Shown here: positions 1 through 5,648 of the stretch, piece by piece | Numbering within the stretch: the stretch's first letter is position 1 | Layout of the letters: each line of letters opens with the position of its first letter | Assembly: GCA_002402375.1 (NCBI GenBank) | Contig: DHFT01000025.1 | Coordinates: 1 to 13,216, forward strand | DNA: 13,216 bases | Source of the DNA: Elusimicrobia bacterium UBA4817 | Lineage (GTDB): Bacteria > Elusimicrobiota > UBA8919 | Reading direction: 5' to 3' | The notes under the pieces: generated by a model | The model's database searches: none | Seen by the model: the letters and a program-made list of their open reading frames with translations, nothing else | Told to the model about the DNA's origin: nothing | Position numbers and translations under genes: made by a program

Positions 1-968
1 TCCGTCAAAGTTGCAAAATACATCACGGCACCACTTATTGACGCAAAAAAATTTGCCCACAGTGAGTTCCCGCCTACGAGCATTACTACATATTTGTTCG
101 GTATTATGCCGTTGTCCAGCCCGGGTCTTCCCATCAGCAATCCGGCAGCAAGAACGCCGCCAAAAAGCAGCGGGAATATCTGTTTCGCAAAAGTCCATGT
201 AGATTCAACCCATGTTTTTAATTCTTCATTTTCAAACCAATTTTTGAGGATAAAACCAAGTAAGACCAAAAGAACGGTTGTAATATACCAGTGTATTTTA
301 TAAATAAAATTCCAAAAGCCGACGGGTTGCGATGGCTTGCCCCAAGCGGCAAAAATCAGAATAAGAACAAGTGATAAAAAATACGCAGCATTTTTTACAA
401 GCGGCCTTTTTTCTTCGCTTTCCAGTTCAAACATTTTATCGTTTTCTATTTTCTGGAGTTCTTCTTTCCTGTAAATAAAAGCCATAATCAAACCGATAAT
501 AACCGAGAATGATATTGCTCCGACTGCTCTGGCAATGCCCATTTCCATCCCCAAAACCCTTGCAGTCAAAATTATTGCCAACACATTTATTGCAGGTCCC
601 GAATATAAAAATGCCGTCGCGGGACCAATGCCCGCACCTCTTTTGTAAATTCCGGCAAAAAGCGGAAGTACCGTGCAGGAACAAACGGCAAGTATCGTTC
701 CTGACACTGACGCAACGCTGTATGCAAGAATTTTGTTTGCCTTTGCCCCAAAATATTTCATAACCGATGCTTGTGAAACAAAAACCGAAATTGCTCCGGC
801 AATAAAAAAAGCAGGAATTAAACATGTCAGAATATGCTGTCTTGCGTAGTCCTGTAACATATTAAAAGATTCTATAATTGCCGATTGAACCCGCAGATGT
901 GACAACGGGATATAATAAGCGACCAGAAAAACAGCGATAATTAACAAAAGTTTTGTTTTTTCTTTCAT
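1..968 (-). CDS. ArsP-type permease (DUF318/UPF0718 family), 3' end outside window
   Basis: The open frame reads from an ATG at 968 down to the window edge, giving about 322 residues, so the gene is partial. The protein is very hydrophobic, with multiple predicted membrane segments in two halves joined by a charged stretch (residues about 167-190, many K/E). The first half carries the family's signature block at residues 95-128, including VCSC (C96, C98), FAGIYKRGAGIGPA and FLYSGPAIN. Family members are inner-membrane exporters; ArsP itself exports trivalent organoarsenicals, but many relatives have no proven substrate. The start overlaps the arsR stop as ATGA, with an AGGAG Shine-Dalgarno inside the end of arsR, so the pair is translationally coupled and presumably metalloid- or metal-induced. 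Family assignment is firm; the substrate is inferred from the regulator. Confidence 0.85.
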   Translation of the reverse strand, partial: MKEKTKLLLIIAVFLVAYYIPLSHLRVQSAIIESFNMLQDYARQHILTCLIPAFFIAGAISVFVSQASVMKYFGAKANKILAYSVASVSGTILAVCSCTVLPLFAGIYKRGAGIGPATAFLYSGPAINVLAIILTARVLGMEMGIARAVGAISFSVIIGLIMAFIYRKEELQKIENDKMFELESEEKRPLVKNAAYFLSLVLILIFAAWGKPSQPVGFWNFIYKIHWYITTVLLVLLGFILKNWFENEELKTWVESTWTFAKQIFPLLFGGVLAAGLLMGRPGLDNGIIPNKYVVMLVGGNSLWANFFASISGAVMYFATLT

Positions 969-1339
969 CTGCATTTTCTCCTATTCGTTATACAACTGAC
1001 TACTATTTTTCCGTTTATTCGTAAAACGAGCCGTTTCTTCAATCGTTTAATATCCTCATTGTTTTTTGGTATTACTTTCAAGGTCTGTAATATATTTTTA
1101 TGAAATGTATTTTTGGGTTCAACAATGGAATAAAAAACAAATCTGCCTTCTTTATGCTCCTTTACAAGTCCTGCGATTTTCAATTCCCGAATATGTTTGG
1201 ATACGTTATATTGTGCAAGTTGCAAAGAATCCATAATCTCGCAGATGCAAAGTTCCTTTTTGACAGAAATCAAAATCTGTAAAATTCTCAATCTTGTTTT
1301 GTCGGAAAGCGCCCGGAAGACATCCGTAAATTTTTCCAT
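965..1339 (-). CDS. arsR: ArsR/SmtB-family metal(loid)-responsive repressor
   Basis: This 124-residue winged-helix protein has the usual ArsR family length. It opens with FRALSDKTRLRIL and continues with ELCICEI at residues 29-35, which matches the family ELCVCDL motif; C31 and C33 lie on the recognition-helix side where ArsR proteins bind As(III)/Sb(III). The recognition region (AQYNVSKHIRELK) and the wing (GRFVFYSI) follow. Two further cysteines (C116, C123) near the C terminus could be additional ligands. A GGAGG Shine-Dalgarno lies 4 nt before the ATG. The gene is first in an operon with the downstream permease (ATGA overlap) and has its own consensus promoter and palindromic operator, so it very likely autoregulates. 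Family is certain; the exact inducer is not determined by sequence. Confidence 0.93.
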   Translation of the reverse strand: MEKFTDVFRALSDKTRLRILQILISVKKELCICEIMDSLQLAQYNVSKHIRELKIAGLVKEHKEGRFVFYSIVEPKNTFHKNILQTLKVIPKNNEDIKRLKKRLVLRINGKIVVSCITNRRKCR

Positions 1340-1359
1340 AATTCCTCCATTTTATGCTT

Positions 1360-1379
1360 ATATGCCCATCTGTGCATAT
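1360..1379. promoter_or_regulatory. Putative ArsR operator palindrome
   Basis: The minus strand reads ATATGCACAGATGGGCATAT, an imperfect palindrome with arms ATATGCxC and GxGCATAT around AGAT. It touches the -10 box of the arsR promoter and covers the expected transcription start. This is the normal repressor site position and shape for ArsR/SmtB proteins. Identity as the operator is inferred from position and symmetry. Confidence 0.75.
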
Positions 1380-1406
1380 TATACAAAAAATAAAAAAAGA
1401 TGTCAA
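1378..1406 (-). promoter_or_regulatory. Sigma-70 promoter of the arsR-permease operon
   Basis: The minus strand shows TTGACA (1401-1406), a 17-bp T-rich spacer, then TATAAT (1378-1383): a perfect housekeeping consensus. The start of transcription would fall near 1371, about 30 nt before the arsR ATG. A full-consensus promoter under a repressor suits a tightly repressed, strongly inducible resistance operon. Confidence 0.88.
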
Positions 1407-1470
1407 GTAAAAAAAATGATTATAAAAATTTTTGTTTTTGAAGGTAAGATTAAAGCCGATAAAAAGATTT

Positions 1471-1545
1471 TTATTTGGCTGTGTGTTTTTCAATGAGTTC
1501 AACGACATCTTTATTTTTGTATGCCCTTGCTCTGCTTAATGCCGT
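1471..1545 (-). pseudogene. C-terminal relic of an ankyrin-repeat protein
   Basis: Read on the minus strand to the TAA at 1471-1473, this frame encodes TALSRARAY, then KNKDVVELIEKHTAK and stop. That matches the last half-repeat of an ankyrin protein (consensus TALxxAxxxGHxDVVELLxxxGA-K). No ankyrin repeat precedes it: the frame runs at once into sequence explained by the 29-codon membrane-protein head in another frame. It is most simply the leftover 3' end of a deleted gene. Recognition is from a short motif, so confidence is moderate. Confidence 0.5.
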
Positions 1546-1625
1546 ATAAATACAAGTAATATGCCGAAAGTTATCGCTAAAAAAAGAAATGCCTTTTCCG
1601 GAGAGAGTGCTATCAATCTTTTCAT
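1536..1625 (-). pseudogene. 29-codon head of a membrane protein (truncated gene)
   Basis: An ATG 2 nt after the xerD stop opens a 29-codon frame beginning MKRLIALSPEKAFLFLAI and ending shortly after a hydrophobic FGILLVF stretch. The start resembles the first membrane helix of DUF2142-type proteins, whose opening (SPEKxFL...FGLLFxFL) I recall but cannot verify here. Those proteins run to several hundred residues, so this would be a severe truncation. The frame passes into the ankyrin relic in a different frame near 1545, suggesting a deletion that joined two genes. It could instead be a genuine tiny membrane peptide coupled to xerD. No Shine-Dalgarno is visible. Confidence 0.4.
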
Positions 1626-1627
1626 TT

Positions 1628-2503
1628 TTAACCGCGCGGGTGAAATTTCTTATGCTGTTTTTTTAAGAATTTTTTATCAATATGAGTATAAATCTGTGTC
1701 GTTGAGATTGAGGAATGTCCTAGCATCTCCTGAATCGTTCTTAAATCCGCCCCCCGTTCCAGAATATGCGAGGCAAAAGAATGTCTTAATGTGTGAGGAG
1801 AAATTTTTTTTGTAATTCCTGCGATTTTCGCATTTTTTTTAATTATTTTCCATATAGAAATTCTTGAAATTTTTTTCCCGGATGGATTTAAAAAAAGAAA
1901 ATCAGCATCTTTTTTTTTGCGGGTAGCCAAATGATTTTTTATTGTTCCAATTGCTTTTGAACCGATAGGAACGATCCGTTCTTTGGAACCCTTACCGAAA
2001 CATTTTGTAAATCCGACATCCAGATTTATATCGGAAATTTTCAGTTCCGTCAATTCGGATACCCGCATTCCCGTTGCATAAAGCGTCTCCAGAATTGCTT
2101 TGTCGCGGATGCCTTTAGGTTTTGTTAAATCAGGTGCTTCAAGAAGTTTCTCCACTTCTTCAATCGTTAGTGTATCCGGTAGATATTTTTCTAATTTTGG
2201 CGACTTTAACTGCGTTGCGGGATTTTGCTTAATATGTCCTTCGGTAAAAAGAAATTTGTAAAATCCCTTTATTGCCTCCTGTTCTCTGAAAATCGTCGTC
2301 GCCGATTTTTTTGAAAGTTTTCTTTCCCAGAGGTAATCGGTAATATGTTCTTCCGTAATTTCCGGTAAATTTAGCGAATGGTCTGTAAGATATGTAAAAA
2401 AATTTTCCAAATCCCGTTTGTATGCAATTGCGGTATTTTTAGCAAGTCCTTTTTCTACGGAGATATATGATATAAAACTGTTCAGATATTCTTCTGCTTG
2501 CAT
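1628..2503 (-). CDS. xerD: Tyrosine recombinase XerD/XerC
   Basis: At 291 residues this matches the length of XerC/XerD. The N-terminal SAM-like core-binding domain spans about residues 1-95 (EEYLNSFISYISVEKGLAKN) and the catalytic domain about 105-285. All catalytic residues are in place: R147 in ATGMRVSEL, K171 in GKGSKERIVP, H237 and R240 in HTLRHSFASH, H263 in LGHSS, and nucleophile Y272 in TTQIYTH. The protein should act at dif in chromosome dimer resolution, activated by the FtsK gamma domain; ftsK lies about 3 kb away. The ATG is 3 nt after the hydrolase stop, with no Shine-Dalgarno, so translation is probably coupled. XerC versus XerD cannot be settled from one gene; XerD is preferred because single-gene housekeeping recombinases in operons of this type are usually so named. 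Confidence 0.9.
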   Translation of the reverse strand: MQAEEYLNSFISYISVEKGLAKNTAIAYKRDLENFFTYLTDHSLNLPEITEEHITDYLWERKLSKKSATTIFREQEAIKGFYKFLFTEGHIKQNPATQLKSPKLEKYLPDTLTIEEVEKLLEAPDLTKPKGIRDKAILETLYATGMRVSELTELKISDINLDVGFTKCFGKGSKERIVPIGSKAIGTIKNHLATRKKKDADFLFLNPSGKKISRISIWKIIKKNAKIAGITKKISPHTLRHSFASHILERGADLRTIQEMLGHSSISTTQIYTHIDKKFLKKQHKKFHPRG

Positions 2504-2506
2504 AGA

Positions 2507-3040
2507 TTATTTAAGGAAAGGATTGGATTTTTTTTCTGCTTTAATAGTTGTATCGGGACCGTGACCTGGATGAACGATGGTGTTATCGAGAAGTGTTAAA
2601 ATTTTTGTTTTAATTGAATTTGTAAGTTGGTTGAAATCGCCTCCTGCCAAATCAGTTCTGCCGACGGAACTTGCAAATAATGTGTCGCCGGAAAAAAGAT
2701 GACCTTCGGTAAGGACGCACAATCCGTCACGGCTATGCCCCGGCGTTAAAAGAAATTTTACAGCAGGTAAGGTTCCGAATTTTTTTGTTTCTTCGTCTTT
2801 TGCCGGCCGGTAAATTTTTACATTAAATTTCCGTTTTATTTCATTGTTAGCGCCCGTGTGGTCAAAATGGTTGTGGGTGTTTATTATTGCAAGCGGTTTT
2901 AATTTTTCTTTTTCAATTACAGATAAGATTTTTTCCGCCTCGTCACCGGGGTCAATAATTACGGCGCCTTTTGTTTTCTCGTCAAAAACAATATAACAGT
3001 TTGCTTCAAGATAGCCGACCGGGATTTTTATTATTTCCAT
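2507..3040 (-). CDS. Metallo-beta-lactamase-fold hydrolase (glyoxalase II-like, YcbL type)
   Basis: The 177-residue protein carries the dinuclear-zinc ligand set of the glyoxalase II branch: H56, H58, D60 and H61 in THNHFDH, H102 in TPGHSRDG, D119 in FSGDTLF, and H160 in VHPGHGPDTT. The block SSVGRTDL after D119 is typical of YcbL-like hydrolases acting on S-lactoylglutathione or related thioesters. It is some 30 residues shorter than usual relatives, mainly through a compact region between residues 62 and 100. No signal peptide is seen, so it is cytoplasmic. The start overlaps the pgpA stop by 10 bp without a Shine-Dalgarno, which indicates translational coupling. Fold and active site are certain; the substrate is not. 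Confidence 0.88.
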   Translation of the reverse strand: MEIIKIPVGYLEANCYIVFDEKTKGAVIIDPGDEAEKILSVIEKEKLKPLAIINTHNHFDHTGANNEIKRKFNVKIYRPAKDEETKKFGTLPAVKFLLTPGHSRDGLCVLTEGHLFSGDTLFASSVGRTDLAGGDFNQLTNSIKTKILTLLDNTIVHPGHGPDTTIKAEKKSNPFLK

Positions 3041-3474
3041 AATAGAAGAGTAATAATGATTATAATATTTGCCATAATGCCGGCAAGTACATCATCAATA
3101 AGTATACCCACGCTTCCTTTTAATTTTTGTACCGATTTAATGAAAAACGGTTTTTTTATATCAAAAAATCTGAATAAAATTATACTTGAAATTAAAACAA
3201 AAAGTGTTCTTGGCAAAAATGCAACCGCAAAAAAATATCCCACGAATTCATCTATGACTATTCTTTGGTCGTCTTTTACGCCAAACAATTTTTCCGCTTT
3301 ACCGCACACTAAAAATGCTATTATGAAAACAAAAATAGTGACGATATAAAATTTTTTTATCGGCAGAAACCACCAAATCGCCGCGGCAAAAAGCGTAGCA
3401 AAAGTTCCGGGTGCTTTTGGAATATAACCGACGCAAAAACCTGTCGCAAAAAATTTTACCAAAAAATCATTCAT
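3031..3474 (-). CDS. pgpA: Phosphatidylglycerophosphatase A
   Basis: The 147-residue membrane protein shows the PgpA landmarks: GYIPKAPGTFATL at about residues 17-29, DDQRIVIDEFVGYFFA at about 67-82, and FRFFDIKKP...GSVGILIDDVLAGI at about 101-133. The acidic residues in the last two blocks are the expected Mg2+ site. Several predicted membrane helices place it in the inner membrane. It dephosphorylates phosphatidylglycerophosphate to phosphatidylglycerol, the step after PgsA, whose gene lies directly upstream across a 131-bp repeat-like spacer. No convincing Shine-Dalgarno precedes the ATG, and a second ATG lies four bases further on out of frame. Confidence 0.92.
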   Translation of the reverse strand: MNDFLVKFFATGFCVGYIPKAPGTFATLFAAAIWWFLPIKKFYIVTIFVFIIAFLVCGKAEKLFGVKDDQRIVIDEFVGYFFAVAFLPRTLFVLISSIILFRFFDIKKPFFIKSVQKLKGSVGILIDDVLAGIMANIIIIITLLLWK

Positions 3475-3502
3475 TTGTTTAATCTTAAACTACCATGAGC
3501 GA

Positions 3503-3599
3503 GCAAGAAATTTTTGAAGAGCCTCAATTTGCGACTTGTTCGTTCCAGGAGCAAATTGCAGAACGAGTTCTAACGAGTGTCTCAAAAAAATTTGCTTGC
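3503..3599. repeat. Nested inverted-repeat element between pgsA and pgpA
   Basis: Outer imperfect arms lie at 3503-3517 (GCAAGAAATTTTTGA) and 3582-3599 (TCAAAAAAATTTGCTTGC). Inside them is a perfect 8-bp inverted pair, CAATTTGC at 3525-3532 and GCAAATTG at 3551-3558. The element fills almost the whole spacer between pgsA and pgpA in an otherwise tight operon. Its base composition is richer in G+C than the other spacers, and short frames are open through it on both strands. It resembles a dispersed hairpin or MITE-like repeat, but only one copy is in the window. Confidence 0.55.
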
Positions 3600-3605
3600 A
3601 AGCGA

Positions 3606-4193
3606 CTATTCATTTTTCAAAAAAAGATATTTGTGTTTGAAGATATAACTTAATCCGGAAATCAAAGTTAGGATGGTGGTTATGAACATCAATACAAAAG
3701 GCGTAAGTTTAAGAATAGGAATTGTGTGAGGGTCAATTTTGATGAATTCCCGCAATAAGGAGTTTATGCATAAAATTACAAGAATCGTAATAATCGTTAT
3801 CATCTGTATTGTGGTTTTGAATTTGCCCGCGACTGCGGCAGGTATTATTATGTTTTTTGTTGCAGCAAGAGAACGCAGCCCCGTTATAATAAACTCTCTG
3901 GAAATTATTGCGATAACCATCCACGAAGGAACATAAAGTTCGCGTATTTCAACAAAGGATATGAATGCCGCCGACACTAAAAGTTTATCCGCCAGGGGAT
4001 CCATAAATTTTCCGAAGTCGGTAACCGTTTTATATTTTCTTGCGAGATAGCCGTCTATCGTATCCGTTATGGATGCAATTACAAAAATAAGCAGCGCCGC
4101 CAACCGCATAATAAATCCGTCGTAAATCATAAAAAATATGAAAAACGGTACGAGCGAAATTCTTAAAAGAGTGACCTTATTTGCGATATTCAC
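3606..4193 (-). CDS. pgsA: CDP-diacylglycerol-glycerol-3-phosphate 3-phosphatidyltransferase
   Basis: This 195-residue inner-membrane enzyme contains the complete CDP-alcohol phosphatidyltransferase motif D-x2-D-G-x2-A-R-x8-G-x3-D-x3-D at residues 44-69 (D44, D47, G48, A51, R52, G61, D65, D69). Multiple hydrophobic segments and the opening NKVTLLRISLVPFF are typical of PgsA. It forms phosphatidylglycerophosphate from CDP-diacylglycerol and glycerol-3-phosphate; pgpA downstream encodes the next step. The start codon is GTG at 4193-4191, overlapping the rodZ stop as GTGA, which fixes the start and implies coupled translation. Length is normal for the family. Confidence 0.93.
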   Translation of the reverse strand: MNIANKVTLLRISLVPFFIFFMIYDGFIMRLAALLIFVIASITDTIDGYLARKYKTVTDFGKFMDPLADKLLVSAAFISFVEIRELYVPSWMVIAIISREFIITGLRSLAATKNIIIPAAVAGKFKTTIQMITIITILVILCINSLLREFIKIDPHTIPILKLTPFVLMFITTILTLISGLSYIFKHKYLFLKNE

Positions 4194-4837
4194 GGCAATT
4201 TTATTTCTCCGACCAGTTTACCATTAGGCAGTTCAACGGGTGTTCCGTTTAGAGTAACCGCTATTCCCGATAGATTTCCTATCCGCAAACTGAATTGCTC
4301 TGCCGACTCAAAAGTTTTTATCGTGTTGGGCGGAATTATGCCCTCAAAAATCGGATTTTCGCCTTCTTTTATCCGTATCCACACATTATCAGTTGTTTGG
4401 ATTTCAAGATGATTTTTTTTTATTGCGGGATTCTCTGAAGTTGTTTCTGAAACTTTATTAGATTTTATGATATTTGAAGTCAGTTTAATTAAACCGAATA
4501 TCAACAATATGCCGCCCGCAGTTATCAAAATAGGGACGATTTTTATATTTATATTTTTTTTGACAGGGCTGCTCTTGATTCTTACCGTGGTAATTTTAGG
4601 AAATTGTACGAGATTAGATTTTTTGTATTCGGAAATAATTTCGTCGGGATTCAGCCCCAAGACAATAGAGTAATTTCTAATAAATCCCAAGGTCATTGCT
4701 TCTGCCGGTATTTCGGAGAATTTATTTTCTTCAATTGCTTGAAGATATCTTGTATTGATTAAAGTTCTGGCTGAGACATCTTCAACGGATAGTCCCAAGT
4801 CCTGCCTCTTCTCTTTTAATTTTGAGCCGATATCCAT
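4190..4837 (-). CDS. rodZ: RodZ-like cell-shape protein (HTH_25 + DUF4115)
   Basis: From the ATG at 4837 the protein has 215 residues: an N-terminal helix-turn-helix of the RodZ type (IGSKLKEKRQDLGLSVEDVS, then YLQAIEENKFSEIP), a basic linker, one membrane helix at about residues 99-120 (IVPILITAGGILLIFGLI), and a C-terminal periplasmic DUF4115-like domain (NVWIRIKEGE...NLSGIAVTLNG). In RodZ the N domain binds MreB and the membrane helix links it to the elongasome. The protein is shorter than E. coli RodZ (337 aa), mainly because the proline-rich periplasmic linker is missing, as in many other phyla. An upstream in-frame TTG at 4849 would add four residues (MILL); the ATG is preferred because RodZ proteins start just before the IGxxLKExR block. 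No mreB is in the window. Confidence 0.88.
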   Translation of the reverse strand: MDIGSKLKEKRQDLGLSVEDVSARTLINTRYLQAIEENKFSEIPAEAMTLGFIRNYSIVLGLNPDEIISEYKKSNLVQFPKITTVRIKSSPVKKNINIKIVPILITAGGILLIFGLIKLTSNIIKSNKVSETTSENPAIKKNHLEIQTTDNVWIRIKEGENPIFEGIIPPNTIKTFESAEQFSLRIGNLSGIAVTLNGTPVELPNGKLVGEIKLP

Positions 4838-4846
4838 AAGTAAAAT

Positions 4847-4948
4847 CAATTAAAAATGTAAAATGCAAAATTAAAAATTTATGTGGAAGTGAAAGATTTT
4901 AATAAAAAATTCCTTAATTTTTCATTTTTAATTTTGAATTTTTAATTG
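4847..4948. repeat. A+T-rich element with CAATTAAAAAT/ATTTTTAATTG ends, copy 1
   Basis: This 102-bp spacer between lolA and rodZ begins with CAATTAAAAAT (4847-4857) and ends with its exact inverse ATTTTTAATTG (4938-4948). Inside are runs of TAAAAATG and AAAATTAAAAATT words. The same termini bound a 100-bp spacer at 8993-9092, so this is a repeat family rather than chance A+T richness. The left end overlaps the alternative TTG start of rodZ. Confidence 0.65.
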
Positions 4949-4952
4949 CCTT

Positions 4953-5648
4953 TTAGAAGGGTGATGAAATTATTTGCGCCCCTTTGGGAATTTTGAATCT
5001 GAAAATAGAATTCTTAACATCTTTGTTTATTTTAACATCAGATATTGTTACCGTTGACACGACTGTTTCAGAAATCATTTCCGTTTTTTCACAGAGATAT
5101 GTTTCTTTGGAAACCCACAACTTTATTTTTATGTCTTTCGGTTGACTTTTTAATGTCAGTAAAAGCACATAAAATTTTTCCGTCTCGTCTTTTTCAGAAA
5201 GCGAAATAAAGTAGTTGTTTTTTAAATCAGAAATTGTGGATGAAAAATTAAAAATGCCTTTCGGGAAATTTCCTTTATCCGAAAGCGATTTCCAATCGTC
5301 AATCATAACCTGATTGAACTCTTTCTGATAAAAAAATATCTTTTTGCCGTCGGAAATGACGATTTGTTTTTCCGGTTTTGAGTGTTCAATCTTAAACAAG
5401 TCCGGTTTTTTGAAAATCGCTTCTCCCGTGATGTTTGATTTTTCCTGCGTAAGAGTAACTAAAATTTCCTGTTTAAATGAAAATGAAACATCGGAAATTT
5501 TTAAATCCGCTTCGTCCATTTTTTTTAGAATTGTATCTAAATTGACCACATCAGTGGAAGTTGTAAGTTCCGCTGCTTTTAGTTCTAGTAAAGAAAAACC
5601 AAACCACAGATTAACACAGATTAACACAGATACCAGTTTTGTTATCAT
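4953..5648 (-). CDS. lolA: Outer-membrane lipoprotein carrier protein LolA-like
   Basis: The 231-residue protein has an N-terminal signal peptide (charged start MITK, hydrophobic core to about residue 20, likely cleavage after LKA near residue 25), then the LolA pattern: ILKKMDEADLKISDVSFSFKQ, GEAIFKKPDLFKIEHSKPEKQ, VISDGKKIFFYQKEFNQV and a late LWVSKETYLCEKTE strand. LolA ferries lipoproteins across the periplasm from LolCDE to LolB or the outer membrane, so its presence argues for a diderm cell. The ATG overlaps the ftsK stop as ATGA, with GGAG 8 nt upstream within the ftsK end; ftsK-lolA adjacency is a widely conserved arrangement. Oddly, the signal-peptide core (residues about 7-16) is encoded by a copy of the CACAGATTAA repeat found in spacers of this genome. 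Confidence 0.88.
   Translation of the reverse strand: MITKLVSVLICVNLWFGFSLLELKAAELTTSTDVVNLDTILKKMDEADLKISDVSFSFKQEILVTLTQEKSNITGEAIFKKPDLFKIEHSKPEKQIVISDGKKIFFYQKEFNQVMIDDWKSLSDKGNFPKGIFNFSSTISDLKNNYFISLSEKDETEKFYVLLLTLKSQPKDIKIKLWVSKETYLCEKTEMISETVVSTVTISDVKINKDVKNSIFRFKIPKGAQIISSPF
5603..5631. repeat. CACAGATTAA repeat inside lolA signal-peptide region
   Basis: Plus-strand sequence shows three tandem CACAGAT words spaced by TAA (ACCACAGATTAACACAGATT and onward). The same word array makes the hairpins at 7782-7856 and 11590-11655. Here only one arm is present, and it is read in frame as residues 7-16 of LolA (SVLICVNLWF). Confidence 0.8.

Noticed and set aside
436..825. 129-codon minus-strand frame with several cysteines
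   Set aside because: It lies wholly inside the permease gene in another frame; the permease frame gives a recognisable family motif and this one does not.
1407..1470. Intrinsic terminator between xerD relics and the arsR promoter
   Set aside because: Only A/T palindromes such as ATAAAAATCTTTTTAT are present; no GC stem with a T-tract is visible.
1206..1508. 100-codon minus-strand frame across the arsR promoter
   Set aside because: It is a shadow over arsR and its promoter, low-complexity F/N/K-rich, with no family resemblance.
1628..2503. XerD-like gene as a phage or integron integrase
   Set aside because: Length, spacing of catalytic residues and operon context match housekeeping Xer recombinases; no att sites or mobile genes are nearby.
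3495..3653. 52-codon plus-strand frame starting MSEQEIFEEPQF
   Set aside because: It overlaps the end of pgsA, lacks a Shine-Dalgarno and is explained by the nested hairpin element; kept only as a property of that element.
5604..5648. LolA as a lipoprotein (C11 in the signal peptide)
   Set aside because: The residue before C11 is isoleucine, not Gly/Ala/Ser, so no lipobox is formed.
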